Source of the DNA: Paraflavitalea pollutisoli
GTDB taxonomy: Bacteria > Bacteroidota > Bacteroidia > Chitinophagales > Chitinophagaceae
NCBI RefSeq assembly: GCF_029360705.1
Contig: NZ_JARKMX010000004.1
Coordinates: forward strand, 124,001-188,000
Reading direction: 5' to 3'
DNA length: 64,000 nucleotides
Part shown: piece after piece, positions 18,101 through 26,359 of the stretch
How the letters are laid out: every line of letters begins with the position of its first letter
Numbering within the stretch: position 1 is the first letter of the stretch
Notes under the pieces: model-generated
Seen by the model: the letters and a program-made list of their open reading frames with translations, nothing else
What the model was told of the DNA's origin: nothing
Database searches by the model: none
Program-made: the position numbers and the translations under genes

Positions 18101-18394
18101 AATGGGGGGATGATCAATGAACTGATCCAGTGGGAGAACCCGCGCAGTGTACTCGACTGCCAGTTCAATTTCAGGGTGATGAAACAAAAGCTGGAGATCA
18201 GGTTGAATATGGCCGACCTGTTGAACTACCCTGTTATTATTTATTCCAATACCGATGTCAGCCGGGGCATCATTACGCCGCCTGGTCCCAACAATGATCC
18301 TAAGGGGGATGGTTTCAATGACAAACTGGACCTGATCAATTATAAAGTCAGAAAGGGGAGCAATTTCAGTCTTACTGCCACTTACCGGCTATAA
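15194..18394 (+). CDS. TonB-dependent outer-membrane receptor with STN signalling domain
   Basis: A 1066-residue transducer. It has a signal peptide (about 15-35), a Secretin/TonB short N-terminal domain (about 42-113: ITIRLKNTTALQVLQELD), a carboxypeptidase-regulatory-like beta-sandwich (about 130-210), a plug (about 225-345: VLKRVSGITVQNDKFVTIRG) and a beta-barrel ending in LTATYRL. It lacks the typical SusC signature, and no SusD follows. The STN domain implies signalling to the upstream FecR. Start 15194 or the ATG at 15203 are both possible. Its substrate is unknown; the downstream lipoprotein gene sits where a surface partner is often found (inference). Confidence 0.92.
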   Translation: MILMTLTNRLRGRVTVRWLVGTLLLILLHISTQAQLATLTEKITIRLKNTTALQVLQELDKQSTYEFLYTQTLLDKIKLSSFQQENITLGKALELLGNQAGLTWQISGKTIAVRVNQPASTTQAVKNKTGKIIGVIRNEKNETMPGVSIGIQGMERGFTSSVSGDYALSLAPGNYTLQISFVGYKTKQVTDVVVAEGETTDLNLVLEVADSRQLSTVVVTGGAKRESVKALLLAQKNNASMTNGISAEQIRVTPDNNTGQVLKRVSGITVQNDKFVTIRGVSDRYNNVLINGATLPSTEPNRRNFSFDIVPSQLVDNIVVNKTASPDLPGEFAGGLVQINTKEVPAEGFLSITIGTGFNTASSNKQLKSYRRDDKAGLGKIDEDRKYFGDGRLFDPVQFMKYRVASDTASIRSISAQIPNRWQYFQYAYQPQQNYQLAGGLNKRLNKSSIGFVAAVTYLNEQLVEEGSAAVLSQYDFASERYRYNTTIGGLFNAAFKTPRHRIAWKNLYNKRYSNQLDWRTGDYASQSWVARRTGEVTLDSRMIHTRLEGEHKLSESGIKVDWAGDFIQLKRDQPDTRFMTGQEYGIPGDGVYTYDFSDFLLIRGGIYNSLLVEKRKNAGGNFSLPFSVAAGQKQLFKIGYSWSEREADFDAANLRIMHDNASAYTRSLGAVPYYQIATQDAFRKGYIFYVPTSTRASTLGDRYTGSQQLQASYAMLDLKVLKGLRITGGIRYEDNKMKMSTIFYDYTTGDPYFDDSSYVEKDWLPSVNVVYSITDKINVRAAYSKTLARPDFVERSPYVYYDFTELAEVYGQKGLQVARIKNYDLRLEYYPSGDEIISASLFFKDFSNPVERFYNIATTSNTVEYRNLYSATAKGFEIDIRKSLSFISAGSGWLEKLYVSGNYTYLKGSIQHRENSKSQTTGKDTMIIVDANRPIQGLSPFILNWGINYQDKSWGFNLGFNRIGRRILNGGMINELIQWENPRSVLDCQFNFRVMKQKLEIRLNMADLLNYPVIIYSNTDVSRGIITPPGPNNDPKGDGFNDKLDLINYKVRKGSNFSLTATYRL

Positions 18395-18437
18395 CGGTAG
18401 GCTATCAGGCGCTGTGATCAACAAAACACCAAGAACA

Positions 18438-19178
18438 ATGAAACCGTATAGATTGATATATAGCATATTGGCAAAGGCTGTTGTGCTGATGTTCGTGCTG
18501 CCGGCAGGATGTACCAAGCAGGAGCAGCCCATCGCCGAGCCCGAATTTGCAGGTCTTTTCCTGCAGGCTGTTACCGTCGATCAGATGCGGTTACGGGTGA
18601 TGGATGGAGAGCAACAACTCACCAATGCCTTGTTATCTACCGGACGGTCAGTGACTGCGTCGGTTACTTACTACGACAAGGTACACCGGATAAGGGTTTT
18701 CGATTTTTATGGAGATGCCCTGTTGCTGGATACCCTTGTTACATATGAACGAACGCCTTTTTACCTGACGTTTTACCAGGATAAGGCTGGCGATAAGTTG
18801 CGTTGGATGGGGCCGCCGGTGGGAGAGCCGGCACCGGCAACAGGTGCCCTCAAGGTTTCCATCGTCTATACCGCACCGGCGCTTCCGGCATCGATGAAAG
18901 TCGTGGTAGAGAATGTCGTGCCGGCGTCGGGTACCCAATACCAGGCCACTGACAGCTTCGTGCTCGATAAGTTCAGCTTCTCCAAATATTTCACCGGTGT
19001 GAATCATGAAGAGAAAAAGCCCCGCCTTAGGATGTATACGACAGGCACAGAACGCAAGTTGATCGCGACTGTTTCGCCTGAGCAATTCCTGAACACGAAT
19101 TTCCACTTCTCTACCTTCTTGTTTGACCGGGCCAGCGGGGGAGGTGTGTTCAATCTTGAAAGCAAAAAACTTTATTAA
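18438..19178 (+). CDS. Hypothetical lipoprotein of the TonB-receptor operon
   Basis: A 246-residue lipoprotein with lipobox LPAGC (Cys25). ATG 18438 is preferred over a GTG at 18414, since MKPYRLIYSI begins the signal peptide. The mature part is beta-rich and not recognised. Residues about 30-130 and 135-240 look like two beta-sandwich halves; the second half contains FSFSKYFTGVNHEEKKPRL. It is 43 bases after the TonB receptor and 21 before the MBG-repeat gene, so it belongs to the same operon. A role as surface partner of the receptor is a guess from position. Confidence 0.75.
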   Translation: MKPYRLIYSILAKAVVLMFVLPAGCTKQEQPIAEPEFAGLFLQAVTVDQMRLRVMDGEQQLTNALLSTGRSVTASVTYYDKVHRIRVFDFYGDALLLDTLVTYERTPFYLTFYQDKAGDKLRWMGPPVGEPAPATGALKVSIVYTAPALPASMKVVVENVVPASGTQYQATDSFVLDKFSFSKYFTGVNHEEKKPRLRMYTTGTERKLIATVSPEQFLNTNFHFSTFLFDRASGGGVFNLESKKLY

Positions 19179-19199
19179 TATTCCATAATCGAACAAGCA

Positions 19200-21863
19200 A
19201 TGAGATATTTTCTGGCTGTAATGACTGCCTTACTCTTTACACTTACTGCTTCGGCTCAATCGCTCGTTCCGGTGTATTACCCGTCTTATATGCAGGGTAA
19301 CGGGAGCGGGGGAGACAGGGTACCCTATGTATGCCGTTTTACGGTAAAAGATCTTAAACCCAATGCTACCTACAGATATGTAAATCATTTTGCCACCAAT
19401 ACCTCCGATACCTGGGTGTCGGGTACCAGTATTTTTATCCGGCCGGATGGTAGTTTTGACCGGGTGGAGTATCCCGACGTTTGGGATGTATCAGTTTGCG
19501 GAGAATTTACGACCGACGCCAGTGGAAGTTATACGGGATGGTTCATCAATGAGCCAGACGCCAACAGTACTTTCACACCTGGTCAGACTGCGTATTTCAG
19601 GCTCATGTTGAATGATGGCGGCGGTGGCACCTGGGGTGACTCCTTCATCGCCAGCCCCGAACCAGTTACCATGATCAATTTTAGTAGTGGGGCAGATGGT
19701 GGTACAGCTATCCGCAGTACGCCCGCCACGGAAGGTATTGCTAAAAATTTCGTGTTCTTATACGCCAATGCTAACCCTGCTCCGGGTGAAGCTCCCGTCA
19801 TGGGAACTTATATCGAATCGGACGGGACCGACAATTCTGCCGCTACTTTTTTCGCGCCTTTTTATGGCGACCACGTGAATGCAGTAGACAAAGCCTGGGG
19901 AGGCATCATTCCCAACAACCTGGCCAATGGTATACGCCGTATCGCACAGTACAGCCTGGCGGATGGCAGCGAGATCGGTTATAAAACATCGGCCGATGGC
20001 AAATGGGCCCAGGCAGGCGGCGGTGCAGTGAACACGGTAAACCCTGCCGGTGGATTGACCACCGTGATCGAACTGGATGGAACGGTGATCACCCTGGGTG
20101 TGCCGATCGCACAACCACAGACGATCACCTTTGCAGCTCCGGGTGCCAAAACATACGGGGATGCAGCGTTCGATCCCGGAGCTTCGGCCAGTTCTCAATT
20201 GACTGTTCAATACCGCAGCAGCAACCCGGCCGTTGCAACGGTGAGTGGTAATACCCTTACGATCAAGGGTGCGGGAACCACCGATATCACGGCGAGCCAG
20301 CCAGGCAATGGCGATTTTCTGGCGGCAACCCCCATCACCCATACCCTTACGATCAATAAGGTTACGCTGACTATTACAGCAGAAGATAAAGTAAAAGTGC
20401 AGGGTGATCCCATGCCTGCTTTAACTGTACTGTATAGTGGTTTTGTAAACGGAGAAAATGAATCTGTACTGGCCACACCGCCGGTAGTCAATACAACAGC
20501 TACCGACGTGTCGCCAGCCGGTGACTATGAATTGATACCTGCTGGTGCTGTGGCTGCCAATTATGACTTCACGTATGTAAAAGGCAAGCTGTCTGTTAGT
20601 TCCAATAAACAACCACAAACGATCACCTTTGCAGCGCTGGCGCCCGTCACTTACGGAGCGGCAGACTACGATCCGGGTGCTACCCTCAGCTCTCGTTTAC
20701 CGGTTGTCTATACCAGCAGTGACCCGGCTATCGCGGACATCGTCAATGGTAAGATCCATATCAAAGGAACAGGGGTGGTGACCATCACCGCTACTCATCC
20801 TGGCAATGCCAATTTTGAACCCGCCACCGATGTGCAGCAATCGCTGACCATCAACAAAGCGGGATTGACGATCCGCGCCGACAATAAAACCAGGCTCGTA
20901 GGTTTTGCCAACCCCGTATTGACCGCTTCCTATACAGGATTTGTATACAACGAAACGGTGGCAGTACTGATCACGCCGCCCACCATCTCCACTACGGCGA
21001 CGCCCGCATCTCCTGCCGATAAGTATCCGATCAGGGTCAGTGGGGCTGCGGCAGCTAACTATACGATCACCTATATCGATGGTGAACTGACTGTGGAGCC
21101 ACTGCCGGCCCAGGTGATCACTTTCGCGACGCTGCCGTATGTCAGGTATGGTGATGCTGCTATCAATGCCGGTGCGACCGCTTCATCCGGCTTATCCGTA
21201 CAGTACCGGAGCAGCAATACGCAGGTGGCTACCGTAGATGCCAATGGCCTCATTCAGCTCAAAGGTGCTGGTACGGCCAATATCACTGCCGCACAGCCAG
21301 GTGACCCTTACCACGCGGCAGCTCCGGAAGTCACCAGGACGTTGACTGTTGCCAAAGCCCAGCTGGTTATCCAGGCGGTGGATACCGCTAAACTGGAAGG
21401 GGAGGCCAACCCGCCCTTGCTGCTGAACTATAGCGGATTTGTGAACAACGAAACCGCGACCAGCCTCACGGCAGCTCCCCAGGTAAGTACGCAGGCTACG
21501 ACCAACTCCGTACCGGGTAAATACGTAATCTCGGTTACCGGCGCCCTATCGCCCAACTATACGATAGCCCAGGTCAATGGAACACTGCAGGTAAGACCCT
21601 CGCTGGGCGCGGGACAGGATAATATGGTTGCCTTCCTGCGTGCCCCCGGCCAGCTACAGGTCAATATTCATTCCGTAAAAGCAGGTAAAGCCACGATCCA
21701 GGTATTTGACCAGCAGGGCAACAGGTTGCAACAGGCCATGGTCAACCTGGCAGCAGGATTCAATACGCCCATACTGCCGGTGGGAAATATCACACCAGGC
21801 ATTTACCATGTACGCGTATACGGGCCGGAGTTTATCCTGAAAAATAAAGTAGTGATCCGTTAA
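19200..21863 (+). CDS. Secreted MBG-repeat protein with T9SS sorting domain (cargo 1)
   Basis: An 887-residue protein with a signal peptide (about 1-19). Residues about 20-295 form a domain shared with the gene at 24680 (PNATYRYVNHF, TGWFINEPDANSTFTPG, LMLNDGGGG, YIESDGTDNSA, APFYGDHVNAV). Then come three repeats, each with a BIG/Ig-like unit (PQTITFAA..., YRSSNPAVATV) followed by an MBG unit (for example YSGFVNGENESVL, YTGFVYNETVAVL, YSGFVNNETATSL). The last 75 residues are a T9SS sorting domain (ITPGIYHVRVYG...KVVIR). It probably stands on the surface as a stalked adhesin or binding protein. The repeats and tail are seen; the role is inferred. Confidence 0.85.
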   Translation: MRYFLAVMTALLFTLTASAQSLVPVYYPSYMQGNGSGGDRVPYVCRFTVKDLKPNATYRYVNHFATNTSDTWVSGTSIFIRPDGSFDRVEYPDVWDVSVCGEFTTDASGSYTGWFINEPDANSTFTPGQTAYFRLMLNDGGGGTWGDSFIASPEPVTMINFSSGADGGTAIRSTPATEGIAKNFVFLYANANPAPGEAPVMGTYIESDGTDNSAATFFAPFYGDHVNAVDKAWGGIIPNNLANGIRRIAQYSLADGSEIGYKTSADGKWAQAGGGAVNTVNPAGGLTTVIELDGTVITLGVPIAQPQTITFAAPGAKTYGDAAFDPGASASSQLTVQYRSSNPAVATVSGNTLTIKGAGTTDITASQPGNGDFLAATPITHTLTINKVTLTITAEDKVKVQGDPMPALTVLYSGFVNGENESVLATPPVVNTTATDVSPAGDYELIPAGAVAANYDFTYVKGKLSVSSNKQPQTITFAALAPVTYGAADYDPGATLSSRLPVVYTSSDPAIADIVNGKIHIKGTGVVTITATHPGNANFEPATDVQQSLTINKAGLTIRADNKTRLVGFANPVLTASYTGFVYNETVAVLITPPTISTTATPASPADKYPIRVSGAAAANYTITYIDGELTVEPLPAQVITFATLPYVRYGDAAINAGATASSGLSVQYRSSNTQVATVDANGLIQLKGAGTANITAAQPGDPYHAAAPEVTRTLTVAKAQLVIQAVDTAKLEGEANPPLLLNYSGFVNNETATSLTAAPQVSTQATTNSVPGKYVISVTGALSPNYTIAQVNGTLQVRPSLGAGQDNMVAFLRAPGQLQVNIHSVKAGKATIQVFDQQGNRLQQAMVNLAAGFNTPILPVGNITPGIYHVRVYGPEFILKNKVVIR

Positions 21864-21919
21864 CCAGGCAACCCGGTAACATTCAACCAAAGGCAAGTCT
21901 CAATTTTAAATACAATTAC

Positions 21920-23035
21920 ATGCGCACGTTCAATATAGGCTTTATCACAAGTTGCTTCCTGGTGTTTACTTTTTGCTCGCAGGAACTGCAGGCACAGGAA
22001 GGCAACAGTAACAATGCTGTCAACATCACTACATCCGCCGTACCCTTTCTTCGTATCTCGCCCGATGCCCGCAGTGGTGGGATGGGGGATGTGGGGATTG
22101 CCCTGTCGCCAGATGCCAATAGCATATTCTACAACCTGGCTAAAATGCCCTTTGCCGATACCAAATCGGGCATTGGTGTAACGTATACGCCCTGGTTGCG
22201 TGAAATAGCCGACGATGTATACCTGGCCACGCTGGCCGGATATGTAAAACTGGATGACAACGAGGCGCTGTCAGCTTCGCTGCGTTATTTCAACCTGGGC
22301 GAACTCTCCCTGATCGACTACAACGGCAACAAACTGCAAACGACAAGACCTTCAGAAATGGCCGTCGATCTGGGTTACTCCCGTAAACTGTCCGAAAAGT
22401 TTGGTATGGGTGTAGCCATTCGGTATATCCATTCCAAGCTGAGTACCGGTGCTATGAACGGCGTAAACTACAAGGCAGGTAATACCGTAGCCGGCGACCT
22501 GTCTTTCTATTACAACGGACTCAACGATAAGCAGGCGGGATGGACGGCCGGCATTTCCCTGAGCAACCTGGGTGGAAAGATCGGTTATACCGATAATGCA
22601 GAAGAGAGAGACTTCTTGCCGGCGAATATCGGACTGGGTGGTGCCTATACGGAGGTGTGGGATGATAAGAACAAAATGACTTTTGCGGCCGAATACAACA
22701 AATTACTCGTACCCGAACTGCCCAATGAGGCCAATGCTATGAAATCCTATCGCGATAAAGGGGTAGTAGACAGTTGGTTCGATTCATTTGGCAACAAAGC
22801 CTGGCAATTGGGATTTGGCATGGAATATACGTACAACGATCAACTGCACCTGCGGCTGGGATACAATAGCCGCTCGTACGAGTCGGGCAACTGGCAGCAC
22901 GTAACCGCTGGCGTGGGCGTGCAATTTAGTTTTGCTACCGTTAATTTTTCTTACCTGGTGCCGACCGGGGAGAAGATCAATAGAAACCCGCTGACCAATA
23001 CTGTTCGTTTCGGCCTCTTGTTCAACTGGCAGTAA
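21920..23035 (+). CDS. porV: PorV/LptO-family type IX secretion outer-membrane protein
   Basis: A 371-residue outer-membrane barrel protein with a signal peptide (about 1-26). It shows family motifs PFLRISPDARSGGMGDVG, SIFYNLAKM, YTPWLREIADDVYLA and RYFNLGELSLID, and ends in a strand with phenylalanine near the terminus (RFGLLFNWQ). PorV binds the C-terminal domains of T9SS substrates and shuttles them from the Sov translocon to the attachment complex. Here it lies between two T9SS cargo genes that share an N-terminal domain, and within a sigma/anti-sigma-controlled operon. It could be the housekeeping PorV or a dedicated paralogue; the window cannot decide. Confidence 0.88.
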   Translation: MRTFNIGFITSCFLVFTFCSQELQAQEGNSNNAVNITTSAVPFLRISPDARSGGMGDVGIALSPDANSIFYNLAKMPFADTKSGIGVTYTPWLREIADDVYLATLAGYVKLDDNEALSASLRYFNLGELSLIDYNGNKLQTTRPSEMAVDLGYSRKLSEKFGMGVAIRYIHSKLSTGAMNGVNYKAGNTVAGDLSFYYNGLNDKQAGWTAGISLSNLGGKIGYTDNAEERDFLPANIGLGGAYTEVWDDKNKMTFAAEYNKLLVPELPNEANAMKSYRDKGVVDSWFDSFGNKAWQLGFGMEYTYNDQLHLRLGYNSRSYESGNWQHVTAGVGVQFSFATVNFSYLVPTGEKINRNPLTNTVRFGLLFNWQ

Positions 23036-23092
23036 TCAACCTGCCGACCATTAAACCATAAGAAATTACCTGTCCATATTTGTTTAATTGTT

Positions 23093-23109
23093 TTTAATTG
23101 TTTAATTCC
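23093..23109 (+). repeat. AT-rich direct repeat, copy 1
   Basis: TTTAATTGTTTAATTCC occurs here, 17 bases before the ATG at 23126, preceded by one more TTTAATTG unit. The same 17 bases recur at 26284-26300 ahead of the S41 peptidase gene. It may be a UP-like promoter element, a leader shared by the two transcripts, or chance in AT-rich spacer. Confidence 0.6.
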
Positions 23110-23125
23110 CAATTTCTTATCAACT

Positions 23126-24544
23126 ATGAAAAAGAAAATCCTTTTCGGTTTCGCAGCTGTAGCGATAGCTGCCTTAACCATCGTTGCTTGTAAGAGAGGT
23201 TTCGACAAATTCGATGCACGTGGTACTGATGCAGGTCCGGTAATTGTGGATACCTGCACGCCCGTATCCTGTGTTTCCAACGTATGTAACATTACGCCGG
23301 CTACCCTGATCGACACCGTTCCCCGGATCATCAGCACCGGTGTGAACTTTACACTGACCAACAACAAGATCTGGATCCTGCCTTACAAATGTTATGTAGA
23401 CAGCGCTGCACAGCTGATCGTAAATCCAGGCACTATCATCAAGGCGATCAAGAGAACATCTAACGACTCAGCCGCTGCGATTATTGTAACACGCTGGGGT
23501 CGTATCAATGCCAATGGTTCAGCTACCTGTCCCATTATCTTTACTTCTAACCAAACTACCCCTACAACTGGTGACTGGGGTGGTATCGTGTTGCTCGGCA
23601 GAGCGCCTGTAAACAAGGTGAATCCTACGATCGAAGGTATCAACCTGCCTAGCGTTCCTGCTGGTATCGATGTCAACTATGGTGGCAACGTTAGCAATGA
23701 CAACTCTGGTATCCTCCGCTATGTTCGTATCGAATATGCCGGTGCTGCCATCGCTACCGACAACGAGCTCAATGGTCTTACCTGCGGCGGCGTTGGTAGT
23801 GGTACAACCCTTAGTTATATTCAGGTGTACAAAGGCAATGACGATGCTTTCGAATTTTTCGGAGGTACTGTCAATGCCGACCACCTCTATGCTTATGTAC
23901 CCGATGACGACGCATTCGATTTCGACCTGGGTTATGTTGGCCGTATTCAGTTTGCTGTATCTGTATTGAACGCCACAGACGATTTTTCTCCCAACCCAAA
24001 TGGTATCGAGTGTGATAACGATGCTACTGGTAGCAGCGATCAGCCTTACACCTACCCCAAGTTGTCTAACCTGACCGTTATCGGTGTTTGTGATTCAGCT
24101 ACTTCCAAGAAACTGGGTGATGTATTGCTGAATGGCGCTCAGTTCCGCAGAAATACCAGGCTGACTGTATTTAACTCTATTTTCATGGGCTTTCCTACTG
24201 GTGTTGACTTTACGGGTTCTCAGATTGCTGATACAAGTTGTTTCCGATACAACCTGGTTCAGGCATTTGATACCAAATACAAGCCCACAACCTTCTCACA
24301 TATCAACACCAACCAGGAGTTCCGTACTGGTACAAGCGCAAACGACAGCATTCAGCTGGTGGCTCCTTGCAACTATAGCTGCCCTGACTTCAGGCCTAAA
24401 GTAGGTTCTTATCCTTCTTCCGGCGCGAACTTTACCGATGGTTGCGTTAGCACGCTGGGCTTCACATCTGTTACTTACAGGGGCGCTTTTGCTGCTTGCA
24501 ATACTACCAACGCGAATTGGCTGGCTGGTTGGACCAAGCACTAA
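23126..24544 (+). CDS. Beta-helix-like lipoprotein of unknown function
   Basis: A 472-residue lipoprotein (Cys22 in TIVAC). The mature part has repeated short beta-rich turns (INANGSATCPIIFTSNQ, GDWGGIVLLGRAPVNK, GILRYVRIEYAG, LSYIQVYKGNDDAFEFFGG, DDDAFDFDLGYVGRIQFAV), suggesting a right-handed parallel beta-helix. The family is common in Bacteroidota but has no defined role. It contains many cysteines for a lipoprotein (clusters near 35-50 and 415-425), so disulphides are likely. It follows porV by 90 bases and precedes a strong terminator, making it the last gene of the operon. Confidence 0.78.
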   Translation: MKKKILFGFAAVAIAALTIVACKRGFDKFDARGTDAGPVIVDTCTPVSCVSNVCNITPATLIDTVPRIISTGVNFTLTNNKIWILPYKCYVDSAAQLIVNPGTIIKAIKRTSNDSAAAIIVTRWGRINANGSATCPIIFTSNQTTPTTGDWGGIVLLGRAPVNKVNPTIEGINLPSVPAGIDVNYGGNVSNDNSGILRYVRIEYAGAAIATDNELNGLTCGGVGSGTTLSYIQVYKGNDDAFEFFGGTVNADHLYAYVPDDDAFDFDLGYVGRIQFAVSVLNATDDFSPNPNGIECDNDATGSSDQPYTYPKLSNLTVIGVCDSATSKKLGDVLLNGAQFRRNTRLTVFNSIFMGFPTGVDFTGSQIADTSCFRYNLVQAFDTKYKPTTFSHINTNQEFRTGTSANDSIQLVAPCNYSCPDFRPKVGSYPSSGANFTDGCVSTLGFTSVTYRGAFAACNTTNANWLAGWTKH

Positions 24545-24602
24545 TACCAGTGTAGGGACTGAATTTTGTTTTTCCACATGTATGGGCAGGTAATGATTAT
24601 AC

Positions 24603-24655
24603 AGTGGCCGGGAGTATGTGTATGACTGTACATTTTCCCGGCCATTTATTTTTTC
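24603..24655 (+). terminator. Rho-independent terminator closing the sigma/TonB/PorV operon
   Basis: TGGCCGGGA (24605-24613) pairs with TCCCGGCCA (24636-24644), extended two pairs outward with one wobble, and is followed by a T-rich tract. No comparable structure was seen between 13.5 kb and here, supporting one long transcription unit upstream. Confidence 0.8.
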
Positions 24656-24679
24656 ATCGGATGGTAAAATCAACAGATC

Positions 24680-26131
24680 ATGAAACTTACATCTATCATT
24701 TTTATTTGTTTGTTTATTGGTATGGCAGCATCTGCTCAAACGCTGACAGAGGTGTACATGCCCCGTTATATCCAGGGCGTAGGTAGCTTCAATGAGGCGG
24801 CAGAGCGCCGTGTACCTTTCGCCTGTCGCGTAAAAGTGTCCGGATTGACGCCGAATGCTACTTACTTTTTCTACAACAGGTTCCTGATGGAAGGGGAGAG
24901 TTCCTTCAGTCAGGGCGAAGGCACCGTGATCGTAGCAGCGGATGCTGGTTTTGTACGTATCCCTGTACCATCTATGTCGCCCGGTGAGCATGGCGAATTC
25001 AAGGCCGACAGCACAGGTGCCTATACGGGCTGGTTTATAACCGAGCCCAATATTGCGAATACGTTCGCTCCCGGTATCAATATTTATTTTCACCTCCTCC
25101 TCAATGATGGTGCGGGCGGTGAATACATCAATTCATTCGTGACCTCTACGACTCCTGTACGGGTAATCAATTTCGGCTCCGACAGTACCAGTGGTACCGG
25201 TCTGCGCGCGACCCCGCTGCAAAAGGCGGCTGCCAAACAATTTGTGCTCCTGTACGACAACTTCGAAGCTACTGGTCGTCCGCTCACTGCAACCTATGTG
25301 GAAAGCGATGGCACCGACGGCAGCCTGGCCAATGGCTATGCCCCTTTTTATGCCAGCCATGTCAATGGTGTTAACCGTGCATTCGGTACCATCGTACCCA
25401 ACGCACTGCCCAATGGCTTGCGCCGTATCGACCTGTTCGAGTTGGGTAACGGATCGTTCAAGCGCTCTTATTATCCCTACCCGGTGATCGAGTCCTGGAA
25501 TCCTTTTCGCATCGGTTTCCGTTGGCCTTCTGTCAGCAATACCCTGATCGATACCAAAAATCCTACCGGTGGTCTCGACCAGGTACTGGTGATCGATGGT
25601 GCCAGGGTATTGGGTATCAATCTGTGGTTGTCGGGTGAATCGTTTACCGAAGAAGAACTGATCACGCTGCAGTGGAACAGCCCGGCAGAAGAAGAGGCGG
25701 TGGAATATATGGTAGAGCGTTCTGAAGATGGAAAGACCTTTTCACCGCTAAGATCGATCCCGAAAGGCGAGAATAAGCAGGTATATGAACTGAAAGAAAG
25801 CCGTTCCGCTACTGCTTCTTTCTACCGCATCGTGATGACCAGCAAAGACGGTTCCCGTACTGCCAGCGATGTGCTGAAAGTACAGGGCTTCATCAAGCTG
25901 AACGTACTGCCCAACCCCGTTGCCGACCAACTGCTGGTACAACACCCTGCTGCTGAGGCCGGTGCTGCTATCCAGGTAATTGGCATCGACGGCCGTCGCC
26001 TGTTGACACAAAATGTGGCAGAAGGTGCTGTGCAGACGAAGGTAAATGTCAACAAGCTGATTGCTGGTAACTACTATGTGGTATTCAGTGCAAATGGCCA
26101 GCGTCAAAGCAAATCCTTCATTAAGAAGTAA
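24680..26131 (+). CDS. Secreted T9SS cargo protein sharing the N-terminal domain of the MBG-repeat protein (cargo 2)
   Basis: A 483-residue protein with a signal peptide (about 1-18). Residues about 19-315 align by eye with the N-terminal domain of the 19200 gene (PNATYFFYNRF, TGWFITEPNIANTFAPG, LLLNDGAGG, YVESDGTDGS, YAPFYASHVNGV, PNALPNGLRRI). A short Ig-like segment (about 325-400: WNSPAEEEAVEYMVERSEDG) follows, then a T9SS sorting domain beginning LPNPVADQLLV and ending SKSFIKK. It has no MBG repeats. It is separated from the upstream operon by a terminator but closely linked to it, so it may answer to the same signal. The shared domain is unassigned. Confidence 0.85.
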   Translation: MKLTSIIFICLFIGMAASAQTLTEVYMPRYIQGVGSFNEAAERRVPFACRVKVSGLTPNATYFFYNRFLMEGESSFSQGEGTVIVAADAGFVRIPVPSMSPGEHGEFKADSTGAYTGWFITEPNIANTFAPGINIYFHLLLNDGAGGEYINSFVTSTTPVRVINFGSDSTSGTGLRATPLQKAAAKQFVLLYDNFEATGRPLTATYVESDGTDGSLANGYAPFYASHVNGVNRAFGTIVPNALPNGLRRIDLFELGNGSFKRSYYPYPVIESWNPFRIGFRWPSVSNTLIDTKNPTGGLDQVLVIDGARVLGINLWLSGESFTEEELITLQWNSPAEEEAVEYMVERSEDGKTFSPLRSIPKGENKQVYELKESRSATASFYRIVMTSKDGSRTASDVLKVQGFIKLNVLPNPVADQLLVQHPAAEAGAAIQVIGIDGRRLLTQNVAEGAVQTKVNVNKLIAGNYYVVFSANGQRQSKSFIKK

Positions 26132-26164
26132 TTGACAGAAAAGCGTTTCCTATGGATGTACTCG

Positions 26165-26200
26165 GTTACCTGTGGGGGCAACCTCACAGGTAATTGTTTT
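26165..26200 (+). terminator. Hairpin terminator with GCAA tetraloop after cargo 2
   Basis: A 12-bp stem (26166-26177 with 26182-26193, one G-T pair) closes a GCAA loop, a stable GNRA tetraloop. TTGTTTTCC follows it. It lies 34 bases after the cargo 2 stop. Confidence 0.75.
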
Positions 26201-26250
26201 CCTATGGGAGCATATTGTGAGACATACAACCAGGTGCGCTATATGACAAA

Positions 26251-26288
26251 AGGGCAACCGCATAACGGCTGCCCTCTTGCTTGTTTAA
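26251..26288 (+). terminator. Second hairpin after cargo 2
   Basis: GGGCA (26252-26256) pairs with TGCCC (26270-26274), and CCG with CGG inside an A/C mismatch, around a 5-base loop. A T-rich stretch follows. It comes about 50 bases after the first hairpin, giving a tandem arrangement. Confidence 0.6.
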
Positions 26289-26300
26289 TTGTTTAATTCC
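26284..26300 (+). repeat. AT-rich direct repeat, copy 2
   Basis: Second exact copy of TTTAATTGTTTAATTCC, 60 bases before the ATG at 26360. See copy 1 at 23093-23109. Confidence 0.6.
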
Positions 26301-26359
26301 AACGTAAAAATACTAATTGGGAATTAACAGTAAAATAAAAATTTCTTAAAACTGCCATT

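Noticed and set aside
20110-21600. DNA-level tandem repeat or CRISPR-like array
   Set aside because: The repetition is at protein level (MBG and BIG-like domains); nucleotide identity is low, and it lies in an open gene.
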